A stretch of DNA of 64,000 nucleotides from Ferrimicrobium sp. (GCA_022690815.1 JALCZJ010000002.1:62001-126000), one strand, 5' to 3'. Shown: positions 43,380 to 53,474, numbered from the stretch's first letter. The notes: generated by a model not told the origin, from the letters alone. Numbers and translations: made by a program.

Positions 43380-45755
43380 TCAAATATCGACATCCGCAGC
43401 GTCAGATGACGTGTCAGAACCTCGAATCGGCAGGGAACCAAAGATGTCGCCCGGCTCTGACCACGTGGACCTTTGACCCGTTTTGGTAGCGTCTGCGATC
43501 GCACGCCAAACCCTCTCAGGGGTACACGGCATGTCGATGTGGCGCACGCCTAGATGTGACAGAGCATCAACGACCGCATTGACTACCGCGGGTGTTGAGC
43601 CAATTGTGCCCGACTCGCCAATCCCTTTCGCTCCAAGTTCGTTATAGGGGGTGGGAGTCTCGGTGTTCAACGCTTCGAACGATGGAAGCTCGGCTGCCGA
43701 AGGGACAGCGTAGTCGGCAAACGTCGCCGAGAGGGGGTTCCCATCGCCGTCATAGATAGCCTCCTCCCACAGCGCTTGCGCCATTCCCTGGGCGATACCG
43801 CCATGTTGTTGGCCATGGACAATCAATGGATTGAGGATACGCCCGCAATCGTCAACGGCGACGTGGCGCAGCGGCCGTACTTTACCGGTTTGGGTATCCA
43901 CCTCTACGACACAGAGATGGGCTCCAAACGGGAATGTCGCACTCGCTTGGGTGAAATCGAAGATCTCACGTAATGGAGCGTCCTGTTGGGCGGCAAGCTC
44001 TGCTAACTGTGACCATGTTAGATGGGCACTTGGTACGCCAGCCACGCTCAGGCCACCTTCCGCTACGAGGATGTCATCCTCCGCCGCCTCAAGATGATTG
44101 GCCGCCAACCGCCGCGCACGATCAAGCACCAGGGTCGCAGCGCCAGCAACCGCAGACCCTCCTATCTGGAGCGACCGCGACCCTCCGGTGCCTCCTCCGC
44201 GGGGAATGATAGCGGTATCAGACTGGCGGAACTCGATCCGATCCAGCGGAATACCTAGACGATCGGACACAATCATTGCAAACGAGGTTGCGTGTCCTTG
44301 GCCATGTGCTGAGGTGCCAACGTCAATCGTGGCCGATCCATCAGGGTGAATCTCTACCGACGAGTATTCGTTTTGGCCTCCTCCCGCAGTGATTTCGACA
44401 TAGGTCGCCACGCCAATGCCGAGCTGCATCGGATCCCCTTGTTCTCGCCGGCGCGCCTGTTCTTGACGAAGCTGTTGGTAGTCGACGGCCTCCAACAGGC
44501 GATCCAAGGCCTTGCGGTAATCCCCACTGTCATAGGTGGTGCCAACCTGGGTTGTGACCGGGAACGCATCCGCGCTCAAGAGGTTGCGCCGGCGAATCTC
44601 AACCGGGTCAATCCCCAGCTCGTCTGCTGCCATATCGACGATTCGCTCTAAGAACGCAGCCGCTTCGGGTCGTCCTGCTCCTCGGAATGCGCCGACTGGG
44701 GTGGTATTCGTAAAGGCAGCGACGGCGCTATAGGCGATTTTCGGGATCTGATAGACCCCTTGTGCCATTGTTCGGGTCGGCCCCAATACCAGCCCGCCAC
44801 CAAAGCCACCATAGGCACCACCATCACCGATCATCCGGCAACGCAATCCCGTCATGACCCCCTCTCGCGTGAGTCCGAGTTCGACATACTGGACCTGGCC
44901 ACGGCCCTGGGGCATAGCAACCATGTTTTCGGATCGACTCTCCACCCACTTGACCGGCATCATAAGACGTCTTGCCAGTGCAAACGCTACCGCGTGCTCA
45001 GCGACGATGCCAGCCTTACCCCCAAAGGCGCCTCCAACATGAGGCGCGATCACCCGTATCAATGAGGCATCAACGTCAAAGACACCTGCTAAGAGATCGG
45101 CGACGGCATGTGGCATCTGGGTTGAGATATAGACCGTCCATGGGTGCTGTTCATCCTCGGGTGTCGGAACGACCAAGATGGCGTTACCCTCCATTGGTGC
45201 AACCGATACACGTTGATTGATGAAACGACCACGGACGATCACTTCGGCGTCGTCGAGGACATCGGCGTCGCCCGGGTCACGGTAGCCCGCGGCGATATTG
45301 TGCAAGGCTCCAGCGTAGAGCTGAGGAGCACCAGTGGCGAGGGCATGCTCCATGTCCACTACAGCCTCGAGGGGCGTATAGTCAATGGTCACCATGTCAG
45401 CGGCATCGAGGGCTTCGGCCCGAGTTCGCGCAACGACCGCCACCACTGGATCACCGACAAAGTACGCCGTCTCGCTAGCCAACGGCGGGCGTGGCACAGC
45501 TTTGTTGAGTGCAGCAAAACCGTGAAATGCCGGAAGGCCAAGTGTTCGGGCGCAAAAGACTCCAACCACCCCTTCGGCTTGTTCTGCCAAGCTCATATCG
45601 ATACGGTCAATGTGCGCATGCGCGAACGGAGAGCGTACAAAGACCAGATGTACCGCGCCCGTGATCGGAGTGTTGTCGACGAAGCTACCAGCCCCGGTAA
45701 GCAGGGCCGGGTCCTCAACGCGAACGACTGATGTTCCAAGTATTGATCCAGGCAT
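43380..45755 (-). CDS. Molybdenum hydroxylase large subunit (xanthine dehydrogenase/CoxL family)
   Basis: A 791-residue molybdopterin-binding subunit. Domain 1 begins LGTSVVRVEDPALLTGAGSF; domain 2 carries the cofactor-binding segments PHVGGAFGGKAG, TPVGAFRGAGRPEA and the catalytic Glu714 in GAKGIGESGTIGS. The Cys of type I CO dehydrogenase (AYRCSFR) is absent, so it is not CoxL type I; aldehyde or aromatic substrates are more likely. Small iron-sulfur and FAD subunits, normally adjacent, are missing within the window. The start is ATG 45755. Confidence 0.9.
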   Translation of the reverse strand: MPGSILGTSVVRVEDPALLTGAGSFVDNTPITGAVHLVFVRSPFAHAHIDRIDMSLAEQAEGVVGVFCARTLGLPAFHGFAALNKAVPRPPLASETAYFVGDPVVAVVARTRAEALDAADMVTIDYTPLEAVVDMEHALATGAPQLYAGALHNIAAGYRDPGDADVLDDAEVIVRGRFINQRVSVAPMEGNAILVVPTPEDEQHPWTVYISTQMPHAVADLLAGVFDVDASLIRVIAPHVGGAFGGKAGIVAEHAVAFALARRLMMPVKWVESRSENMVAMPQGRGQVQYVELGLTREGVMTGLRCRMIGDGGAYGGFGGGLVLGPTRTMAQGVYQIPKIAYSAVAAFTNTTPVGAFRGAGRPEAAAFLERIVDMAADELGIDPVEIRRRNLLSADAFPVTTQVGTTYDSGDYRKALDRLLEAVDYQQLRQEQARRREQGDPMQLGIGVATYVEITAGGGQNEYSSVEIHPDGSATIDVGTSAHGQGHATSFAMIVSDRLGIPLDRIEFRQSDTAIIPRGGGTGGSRSLQIGGSAVAGAATLVLDRARRLAANHLEAAEDDILVAEGGLSVAGVPSAHLTWSQLAELAAQQDAPLREIFDFTQASATFPFGAHLCVVEVDTQTGKVRPLRHVAVDDCGRILNPLIVHGQQHGGIAQGMAQALWEEAIYDGDGNPLSATFADYAVPSAAELPSFEALNTETPTPYNELGAKGIGESGTIGSTPAVVNAVVDALSHLGVRHIDMPCTPERVWRAIADATKTGQRSTWSEPGDIFGSLPIRGSDTSSDAADVDI

Positions 45756-45969
45756 AGCTTCAGGTTAACCCGGCGAGCAGCCTCCTACCGGCCCACACGA
45801 TCACAGGATGAGCGATTCAACACCAAAAGTCGACCGGGTGACCGCGTCATGGTTCATGTAGTGGTCAAAGCAGTTTGCGGCGACACGCAAGATGCCCGAA
45901 AAATGTTGGTCCGCAACAGACAGTTACTTGGTACAAGCAAATAAACTGTGGAGGCGTAAGGGAGGTTTT

Positions 45970-47685
45970 GTGACAACGTTAACGTCTCACGAAGACCGGT
46001 ACAAGTGGATTGCACTCAGCAACACAACGCTCGGCGTCTTACTCGTTGCAATCAACGAATCTATTCTCATTATCGCGTTGCCAGCGATCTTTCGTGGCAT
46101 CAAGTTGAATCCGCTGATCCCGGCGAACTCGTTTTACCTGCTGTGGATTCTGCTAGGCTTCATGCTCGTTACCGCTGTTCTCGTGGTGACGCTCGGGCGC
46201 ATCGGCGACATCTATGGTCGAGTTCGAATGTACAACCTAGGTTTCGCGATCTTTACCTTCTTTTCGATCCTACTCTCCGTCAACTGGCTCCACGGGCAAG
46301 CTGGTGGTGCCTTCATCGTCGGCATGCGCCTCGGTCAGGGGGTTGGTGGTGCCTTCCTTTTTGCAAATTCGTCTGCCATTTTGACCGATGCCTTCCCAAA
46401 CAACCAGCGTGGACTTGCCCTCGGTATCAACAACATCGCTGGTATCGCCGGGGCATTTATTGGACTGGTCGTTGGCGGTCTCCTGGCACCGATTGACTGG
46501 CGGCTCGTGTTCGTCGTCTCAGCTCCGATCGGGCTCGCTGGAACCATCTGGGCCTACCTCAAGCTCCGTGACAACGGAGTTCGCACACCAGCAAAGATCG
46601 ATTGGCTAGGCAACGTGCTCTTCGCCGTCGGACTCACCGTTCTCCTCGTCGGCATCACCTACGGTATCGAGCCCTACGGGAGTTCGGCGATGGGTTGGGG
46701 CAGTCCAAGGGTGTTAATCGAGCTTGCAATTGGTCTCGTTCTGTTGGTGGCGTTCGTCATTGCGGAAACCAAGGTCAAGTACCCGATGTTTCGAATCCAG
46801 CTGTTCAGAATTCGGGCATTCTCAGCCGGTAACTTCGCGTCACTACTTGCCGCCATCGGGCGCGGTGGGTTAATGTTCATCTTCGTCATGTGGCTCCAGG
46901 GCATCTGGTTGCCACTCCATGGTTACAACTTCTCGGTGACCCCACTTTGGGCGGGTATCTACATGCTTCCGCTCACCGCGGGATTCCTCATCGCCGGGCC
47001 CGTGTCTGGCATCCTCTCTGACAAGTATGGTGCTCGACCCTTTGCGACGACAGGAATGGCGCTCGCGGCACTGACCTTTGTTGGTTTTGACTTTCTCCCG
47101 ATCAACTTCTCGTATCTACCATTCGCGCTGCTCATGCTCGGTAACGGGCTCGCGATGGGCCTCTTTGCATCCCCGAACCGTGCAGCCGTCATGAACAGCC
47201 TCCCTCCCAATCAACGCGGCGCTGGAGCTGGTATGTCAGGTGTCTTTCAAAATGCCGCCATGGTCCTCTCGATGGGCATCTTCTTCACGCTGATGATCTC
47301 GGGAATCGCCTCGGATTTGCCTGCTGCACTCTACCACGGCTTGGTAGTCAACAACGTGCCAAGTGCAGTGGCGACCAAGGTCTCCCATCTGCCACCGATA
47401 TCGAGCCTCTTTGCCGCGCTGCTGGGCTACGATCCAATCAAGAGCATCCTCGGCGCGGCGTTCTTGAGCCACCTGCCTGCACATTCAGCTGCGATCTTGA
47501 GCGGACGCCGCTTCTTCCCAACATTGCTGAGCAAACCATTCTCAGACGGGTTGAACTTGGCATTCCTCTTTGGCGCCATCGCTTGCGTGCTGGCTGGTAT
47601 CGCCTCATTGCTACGCGGTAAGAAATACGTCCATGGAACCGAGACGACGGCCGAGCCATCACCGAACGAGGCAGTCGTCGACTAG
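45970..47685 (+). CDS. MFS transporter, DHA2 (14-TM) family
   Basis: A 571-residue protein with 14 predicted helices, of the EmrB/QacA drug:H+ antiporter type. Motif A is seen as VTLGRIGDIYGRVRMYNLG, and the motif C-like region is INNIAGIAGAFIGLVVGGLLAPI. A long extracytoplasmic loop of about 80 residues lies before the last helix (LPAALYHGL to SDGLNLAF). GTG 45970 is chosen because AGGGAGG lies four to five bases upstream; the frame open from 45892 adds 26 poor residues. The substrate is unknown. Confidence 0.9.
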   Translation: MTTLTSHEDRYKWIALSNTTLGVLLVAINESILIIALPAIFRGIKLNPLIPANSFYLLWILLGFMLVTAVLVVTLGRIGDIYGRVRMYNLGFAIFTFFSILLSVNWLHGQAGGAFIVGMRLGQGVGGAFLFANSSAILTDAFPNNQRGLALGINNIAGIAGAFIGLVVGGLLAPIDWRLVFVVSAPIGLAGTIWAYLKLRDNGVRTPAKIDWLGNVLFAVGLTVLLVGITYGIEPYGSSAMGWGSPRVLIELAIGLVLLVAFVIAETKVKYPMFRIQLFRIRAFSAGNFASLLAAIGRGGLMFIFVMWLQGIWLPLHGYNFSVTPLWAGIYMLPLTAGFLIAGPVSGILSDKYGARPFATTGMALAALTFVGFDFLPINFSYLPFALLMLGNGLAMGLFASPNRAAVMNSLPPNQRGAGAGMSGVFQNAAMVLSMGIFFTLMISGIASDLPAALYHGLVVNNVPSAVATKVSHLPPISSLFAALLGYDPIKSILGAAFLSHLPAHSAAILSGRRFFPTLLSKPFSDGLNLAFLFGAIACVLAGIASLLRGKKYVHGTETTAEPSPNEAVVD

Positions 47686-48234
47686 CAGGACCGCTAGCGA
47701 ATATCAAGGGGGCAGGCAGCCTTTGTCAGCAAGCATCAGCAATCTCCCGAAAGACATCCGCCGCCATAGCACCAGCTTGCTGGGCCTCGGTCGTACAAGC
47801 GGTGCGGTCGAGAACACAGCATCGCCCAACCCTTTCCCTGTTGACCCGAGTCCCGGTGGCGAATCAGCACCGTGGCTCTGGGTCAACAAGCGATCGATTC
47901 GTGCGAGCCGCTGGGTTGCGAGGGCCCGATCTCATAGTGCAAAGGGGCGGCCATAATCGGATCGAGGTCCAAACGATGGTGATCGAACGTTGAGGCCGGT
48001 GCTTGTGACGTCTCGGTGCCTGGACTTTTGGAATTGTGCTACGGCGCTGCGTGTGATCCAAACGTCATCGTCCTACGATGAACTGTGAAGAGAGACATCC
48101 AACCGATTCGGGCATCGTTGGCGCCGATGACAGGTTTGTAATCACTTGAACCAGACGACGTGTACTGACCGGTCTCACGCTTACGCGCTGGGTGTCGATC
48201 GACGAGATGCCGAGAAACGAAGGGGCACAGCGAC
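47686..48234. other. Intergenic region, no gene recognised
   Basis: About 550 bp between the MFS gene and the peptidase gene. Only short frames of poor composition were seen on either strand, with no repeats or strong hairpins. Confidence 0.5.
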
Positions 48235-50214
48235 ATGCGACCATTGCAAGCAGAAGATCTCATACGACTCCGAACCGTCGGCGACGTTCGAACCTCACCT
48301 ATCGAGCACAGAGTCGTGTTCGTTGAACAGTGGGTTGATCAAGAACACAACACCAACTGCCAACGCATCCGCACCATCGTCGCGGGGGCCAAGCCCATCG
48401 ACCTCACACAGGGAACCTCTGACACGCATCCACGCTTTCGTCCCGACGGCCGAGCGCTTGGCTTCTTGCGCCGGGTCGATACCGTCAATCAAGTTTGGGT
48501 ACTACCCCTCGATGGTGGTGAGCCCCGTTGTGTCTCCCACTTCCCTGGTGGCGTCGACGCATTCGATTGGTCGCCCGATGGGACACACCTGGTCGTTGTC
48601 GCCCGGGTCGCACAAGACAACAGCCTTGAGGCACCGGATCCATCGCATCTCACACCTCGGGAACGGCACACCACCCAGATCAAGGTCATCACTGAGTTGT
48701 TCCACAAGTACGATGGTGACGGTTACTTCGACCCATACCGTCCGTATCTGTTTACCATCGATCTTGCCAACGACGCATGCGAGCAGTACACCTACTACCC
48801 CTACCGGGTGAGCGAGGCTCACTACGGGCCGGACGAACATACCCTCATCTTTCGCTCCAGACGTGGTGAGGCCTACGATCGTGGGGCCGACGAGGGCATA
48901 TACTCCATCGATCTCACGACCCGCACCATCACCGAACTTGTCGCCCCGGGCGCTCAGGCTTTTCTCATGGGACCAGACGGAACACTCGTTTACACATGGC
49001 AGAACCCGACGTTGATCGGTTACGATCACGCACAGCTCTACCTCCTCCCCAGAGGAGCACACGATCCCCAGCTCGTCAACCCAACCTATGACTACCCAAT
49101 CAGCAACGAGGCGCTCAGCGACGTTCTGAGCCCGGCTGGTGACACTCTCGTCTGGGACAAGCCGGGCGAAAGTCTCTTTGGACTGATCTCTCAGCGAGGG
49201 TCCGTGGAGATCGCTCACATTTCGCTTGCTTCAGGCACGGTATCTAAGATCACCGCGGGCCAACACGTCATCTCGTCCTTTGCACGATCCTCGGTCGATG
49301 GCGGGCTGTATGCGGTCATCACCACGGCCAGCAAGCCCAGTGAGCTCTACCGCCTCATCGACGGCGAAAGCCTACCACTAACCGATGTGAACGCTGAACT
49401 CGCTGGCGAGGTCGCCTTCACTGAGCCTGACTACTTTCAAGCAGCCAGCAACGAGGGTCATGCCGTGGACACCTGGGTGTATCTACCACCCAAGACCTAT
49501 GTCGAACCCGTTCCCGCTGTGGTTGAGATACATGGTGGACCAATGGCGATGTACGCCCATGCCTTCTTCTTTGAGTTCCAACTACTCGCCAGCCAAGGAT
49601 TTGCCGTCATTGCCGGTAATCCACGTGGATCCACTGGCTATGGCAAGGAGTATTGTGCAGCCATCTTTGATCGTTGGGGCGAGCGAGACTGGGCCGATAT
49701 CGAAGCATCTGTCGATGCGGCCTGTGAGCGATCTCCGATGATCGACCGCAACAGGCTTGGCATCGGGGGTGGCTCCTATGGGGGCTACATGACCGCTTGG
49801 ATCATTGGGCACAGCGATCGGTATCGAGCAGCCGTCATCGGTCGCCCGGTCACCGACTGGGTCTCGATGGTCGGGTCCAGTGATGTCGGATGGGATGAAT
49901 CGCTTCGTGCTGGTGGCAAGCATCCGTGGGAGGATGACAGTTGGTACCGACAACAGAGCCCTCTCACCTATGTCGGCAACGTTCGCACCCCCGTTCTTAT
50001 CGAAGCACAGGAGGGGGACCTCCGTTGCCCGATCGAACAGGCCATGGAGTATTACACCGCACTGCGCTACCTCAATCAGGTGCCGGTTCGCTTTGTTCGC
50101 TATCCAGACGAGTTTCATGGCATGAGTCGCAGCGGCAAACCATGGAACCGCATCCACCGACTAGACGAGATTCTCAACTGGTATCGTCACTATCTGGCTG
50201 AGGGAGACGCCTGA
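48235..50214 (+). CDS. S9-family serine peptidase (acylaminoacyl-peptidase-like)
   Basis: A 659-residue peptidase. The N-terminal half has a beta-propeller pattern (FRPDGRALGFLRR, WSPDGTHLVVVAR) and the C-terminal alpha/beta-hydrolase domain starts at about residue 420. The catalytic triad is Ser514 (GGGSYGGYMT), Asp595 (EAQEGDLRCP) and His628 (DEFHGMSRSG). No signal peptide is seen, so it is probably cytoplasmic, cleaving short or acylated peptides. It stands alone. Confidence 0.9.
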   Translation: MRPLQAEDLIRLRTVGDVRTSPIEHRVVFVEQWVDQEHNTNCQRIRTIVAGAKPIDLTQGTSDTHPRFRPDGRALGFLRRVDTVNQVWVLPLDGGEPRCVSHFPGGVDAFDWSPDGTHLVVVARVAQDNSLEAPDPSHLTPRERHTTQIKVITELFHKYDGDGYFDPYRPYLFTIDLANDACEQYTYYPYRVSEAHYGPDEHTLIFRSRRGEAYDRGADEGIYSIDLTTRTITELVAPGAQAFLMGPDGTLVYTWQNPTLIGYDHAQLYLLPRGAHDPQLVNPTYDYPISNEALSDVLSPAGDTLVWDKPGESLFGLISQRGSVEIAHISLASGTVSKITAGQHVISSFARSSVDGGLYAVITTASKPSELYRLIDGESLPLTDVNAELAGEVAFTEPDYFQAASNEGHAVDTWVYLPPKTYVEPVPAVVEIHGGPMAMYAHAFFFEFQLLASQGFAVIAGNPRGSTGYGKEYCAAIFDRWGERDWADIEASVDAACERSPMIDRNRLGIGGGSYGGYMTAWIIGHSDRYRAAVIGRPVTDWVSMVGSSDVGWDESLRAGGKHPWEDDSWYRQQSPLTYVGNVRTPVLIEAQEGDLRCPIEQAMEYYTALRYLNQVPVRFVRYPDEFHGMSRSGKPWNRIHRLDEILNWYRHYLAEGDA

Positions 50215-51241
50215 GCATACAAGACCCAACCTCCGCCCCCCATTCCGGGGTCGCCAGTGCAACAGCCGTACTTGTGTCCGGGCATTGGCGGACCGGCGAA
50301 CTAGAAATCCCATGATCGAACCGACCAGTTGCGCGCCGATTCGTTGCACATCGCCAAACTCGAAGGACCAGCCAATGGCGCCGACAGGTACGGCCGACGT
50401 CGGTACTGAACCCGGGAGCCAGTCGTGTAATCGCGCGGGTCGATAAGAGACCCGCCACCGGCAGGGCCTGGCAACGCAGCATCGCTCAGATGACGACCTC
50501 GCAGTTCGCGGCCGTCAAATACATGGACGGACTCTCATCGTTTGGCATCCATAAGCGGACGATAAATCTTGATAGTCAGCACACAGCGAGCTCCAGCAAT
50601 CGCAAGGTCGAACACTTCGCGATCAAGGCCCTACCTACCAAAGATCGTGCACCAACCCAAGTAGCCACAGAATCGATCGAGCTAGAGTCCACGCATGAGG
50701 CTCCTATTCTGTCGCGTCTTCCATCCTCACTGCGTCGATGTATCCTGTGGACCCAGCGCGTTCGCCAGCTTCTTCTTGGCCGTGACGCAACAAGCCAAAC
50801 GCGGGCGTTCCCAGGACTGAGCGCGGGCGCTAGCCGGATGAATCGCAGCAAGCATCGATACCCACGGCATCGATGGTGTGGGGCCAATCGATTGACGCAC
50901 CAGTCCCGCAACACCTGTGGGCTCGACCCATCACTTCGGAGAAGGTCTGGGTAATCGCAAGGACCCACCATATCGCGGCCAGCACCGTAATCCGTGGACC
51001 TTTGATCGTTTCTGCAAGGCCGAAAGTCCTCTTCTTGATTCAGTCGATCGTGCTGCTACGCGAGTAAGTATACCCTTTAGGGTATGTGTAGCCGAGGAAT
51101 CGATCGATGACTATCGCGGTATGTGCCAAGAGGGAGTCCCGCTGGGTTCTCCGCATGGCTAGGGCAGAACGCGAGTTGAGCATACCTCAATCCATCAAAG
51201 ATCTTCGGTATCGCGAAGGAGAGAAGGAAAGGTAGATTGCC
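50215..51241. other. 1-kb region without a convincing gene
   Basis: About 1.03 kb between the peptidase and the second SQR-like gene. Open frames of 130-155 residues exist on both strands (for example 50490-50954 and 50576-50971) but are rich in Arg/Ser/His and lack ribosome sites. No homology to a known element could be read. The last 180 bp hold an operator-like dyad and the promoter of the SQR-like gene. Confidence 0.5.
51070..51085. promoter_or_regulatory. CsoR/CstR-like operator dyad
   Basis: ATACCCTTTAGGGTAT is a dyad with 7-base arms, about 157 bp upstream of the SQR-like gene. The ATACCC/GGGTAT arms resemble operators of the CsoR family, which includes the persulfide-sensing repressor CstR. 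A related site lies at the start of the CoA-disulfide-reductase/rhodanese gene. No csoR/cstR gene is in the window. Confidence 0.45.
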
Positions 51242-52699
51242 ATGGCAAGGATAGTTATTTTGGGGGCAGGGATCTCTGGTCACACTGCAGCGCTCCACCT
51301 TAAGCGAAAACTCAAGGATGAGCACGAAGTCGTCGTGGTATCACCCAATGCCGACTGGAACTGGATTCCATCAAACATCTGGGTTGGCGTAGGTAAAATG
51401 ACCACGTCACAAGTCACCTTCCCCCTCGCACCGATCTATCGCCGAAAGCGCATCGACTTCCGTCAGGCCAAGGCGGTCGCGATCTGGCCCCAGGGTAATG
51501 AGACCAACCCGCAGGGCGCCGTAGAGATTGTCTACACCGATGCAAAGCGACAGGGTCAAACCGAGCTTCTGCGTTACGACTTCTTGATCAACGCTACGGG
51601 CCCCAAGCTGAACTTCGAAGCCACACCTGGGCTTGGACCGGACCACAACTCATGGTCGGTCTGCACCGCAGACCACGCCGCAAAGACATCAGAGGCATTT
51701 GCAGAGATCGTATCCGCTCTTCGTCGCGGTGAAAAGAAGACACTCGTGGTCGGGATGGGTCACGGATCATGCACATGCGAAGGCGCCGCTTTTGAATATG
51801 CCTTCAATGTCGAACACGAGCTCAGGCAGGCCGGTGTTCGTGACAACGCTGAAGTCGTGTACCTATCCAACGAATACGAGCTCGGTGACTTCGGCGTCGA
51901 TGGCATGAAGTTCTCACAAAGCGGATATCTCACCAACTCTAAGATCTGGACTGAGTCACTGTTTCGCGAACGAGGCGTGAAGGCAATCCTTGGTGCCCAC
52001 GTGGAACGTGTCGACCCAGACACGGTGCATTATGAGCAACTCGACGGCACAAAGGGGTCGATCAACTACGACTTTGCGATGTTGCTCCCTCCCTTTCGCG
52101 GCGTCGATCTGAAAGCCTTCGACCGATCCGGACAAGATATCACCCAAGAGTTGTTTGCGCCCAATGGTTTTCTGCGCGTTGACGCCGACTACTCTGCCAA
52201 GCCCTACGAAGACTGGAGCGCCGCTGATTGGCCAAAGACCTACCAAAGCCCGTTGTATGACAATCTCTTTGGCATCGGTATCGCCTTCGCACCACCCCAT
52301 CCGATCTCTAGGCCACGCACCAGCGTGAATGGGACCGTGATCTCCCCCGCCCCACCGCGAACCGGGATGCCCTCTGGAGTCATGGGACGTGTGGTTGCAG
52401 AAAACATCGCCCAAAGGTTGCGGAGCGGCTCCACAGCGAGCCCCAAGACTGCCTCCATGGCTACGATGGGTGCCGCCTGTATCGCCTCAGCGGGGGCTAA
52501 CCTCCGCACTGGGTCCGCCGCGGCCATGACCATGTTCCCGATCGTTCCTGACTACCAGAAGTATCCGCTCACCGGTAGGGACACCAAGTCAACGACTGGG
52601 GAAATCGGACGCAGTGGACACTGGACGAAGCTCCTGCTTCACTACCTCTTCATCTACAAGGCTCGGGCCCTGCCTGGCTGGTATCTCATCCCGGAATGA
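51242..52699 (+). CDS. SQR-like FAD oxidoreductase
   Basis: A 485-residue FAD/NAD(P)-binding protein of the sulfide:quinone oxidoreductase family, different from the other copy. The dinucleotide motif is VILGAGISGHTAALHL (residues 6-20). Cysteines are Cys141 (SVCTADHA), Cys177 and Cys179 (GHGSCTCEGAAFEY) and Cys413 (MGAACIASAG). A Cys in the middle and one near the C-terminus could be the redox pair, and the extra CxC is unusual. The C-terminus (LLLHYLFIYKARALPGWYL) is amphipathic and probably membrane-associated. ATG 51242 has GGAAAGG upstream. It is followed by a 48-residue gene. Confidence 0.82.
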   Translation: MARIVILGAGISGHTAALHLKRKLKDEHEVVVVSPNADWNWIPSNIWVGVGKMTTSQVTFPLAPIYRRKRIDFRQAKAVAIWPQGNETNPQGAVEIVYTDAKRQGQTELLRYDFLINATGPKLNFEATPGLGPDHNSWSVCTADHAAKTSEAFAEIVSALRRGEKKTLVVGMGHGSCTCEGAAFEYAFNVEHELRQAGVRDNAEVVYLSNEYELGDFGVDGMKFSQSGYLTNSKIWTESLFRERGVKAILGAHVERVDPDTVHYEQLDGTKGSINYDFAMLLPPFRGVDLKAFDRSGQDITQELFAPNGFLRVDADYSAKPYEDWSAADWPKTYQSPLYDNLFGIGIAFAPPHPISRPRTSVNGTVISPAPPRTGMPSGVMGRVVAENIAQRLRSGSTASPKTASMATMGAACIASAGANLRTGSAAAMTMFPIVPDYQKYPLTGRDTKSTTGEIGRSGHWTKLLLHYLFIYKARALPGWYLIPE

Positions 52700-52753
52700 T
52701 GTTGAATCAACTCGTAGCTCTGCGCTCAAAAAGACACAACGGAGGACATAACT

Positions 52754-52900
52754 ATGGATAACGCCAACCAAGACATCGCCAACGCGCCACTGCCGACACG
52801 ACGAACCCTGCAAACCCGCCGGAGCCTAACGTATCAACTGCTTCGCTTCGCACTGTTCAACGTTCGCATGTTGAGAATGGTGGGCAAAGGGCACGAGTGA
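52754..52900 (+). CDS. 48-residue basic protein downstream of SQR-like gene
   Basis: A short frame starting at ATG 52754 with a strong ribosome site (GGAGGA, 52741-52746). The product is basic, with a Pro/Arg-rich first half (APLPTRRTLQTRRS) and an amphipathic helix in the second half (TYQLLRFALFNVRMLRMVG). It begins 55 bp after the SQR-like stop on the same strand, so it is probably co-transcribed. No family recognised. The helix could bind the membrane or the reductase. Confidence 0.6.
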   Translation: MDNANQDIANAPLPTRRTLQTRRSLTYQLLRFALFNVRMLRMVGKGHE

Positions 52901-52914
52901 ACAACCTCTCCCTG

Positions 52915-52928
52915 GAGGTATATACCTC
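52915..52928. promoter_or_regulatory. Perfect 14-bp palindrome
   Basis: GAGGTATATACCTC lies 15 bp after the stop of the 48-residue gene. It is too AT-rich at its centre for a good terminator and looks more like a binding site, although no gene starts nearby on the plus strand. Confidence 0.3.
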
Positions 52929-53149
52929 GCTGATTCATCACAACCAAATGGCAATCGCCCTGTGACCATGTCTGTTTGCCAACCTTAACGGCTCGTCAAT
53001 CAGCGGCGCCTTAGCAACGACCAACGGTCAATTCTCTGATTCGCACCCGCAGCAGGCATAATCCTTAGTTCCCGCGGATTGAATGAGCGGCAGGCCCTTC
53101 GGGAACGGCGCGGCTGACGATCAGCCTCTTGAGACCTAGGGCACCGCTC

Positions 53150-53407
53150 TCACGCTATCTGGTCGTTCTTGGCGACCGATTGGCAGACTTGGGCGAGTAA
53201 CGCCGCCAACGACAAGATGTCCTTGCGAGCTTGCGCAAGCGCTGCATCTCGGTCTGGTGTCTTCATCCGAGGCAGCGAGCGATTGGACGACCGCCACCAC
53301 TCATGGATCATCGTGCTGGGTCGAGGTGAGTCATCCCTACATTTAGGCGTCCAACCCAACATTTGGATACGTGCGATAGCGTCACCCTCGGATAGGAAGC
53401 CTTCCAC
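53150..53407 (-). CDS. Hypothetical 85-residue protein
   Basis: A minus-strand frame with plausible composition (MEGFLSEGDAIARIQMLGWT at the start; an Ala/Leu-rich C-terminal helix ending QVCQSVAKNDQIA). No recognised domain and no clear ribosome site; GTG 53407 would be the start. It may be a chance frame. The surrounding 52929-53470 shows nothing else convincing. Confidence 0.3.
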   Translation of the reverse strand: MEGFLSEGDAIARIQMLGWTPKCRDDSPRPSTMIHEWWRSSNRSLPRMKTPDRDAALAQARKDILSLAALLAQVCQSVAKNDQIA

Positions 53408-53474
53408 TTGGCGAGCTTGGCTGCCTTGTCCTTCCTGCTCGGATGGGTTGGATCAGGTCGAATCCAGAACCATT

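Noticed and set aside
50490-50954. 154-residue frame in the 1-kb gap
   Set aside because: No ribosome site, low-quality composition, no motif; a frame on the opposite strand covers the same DNA equally well.
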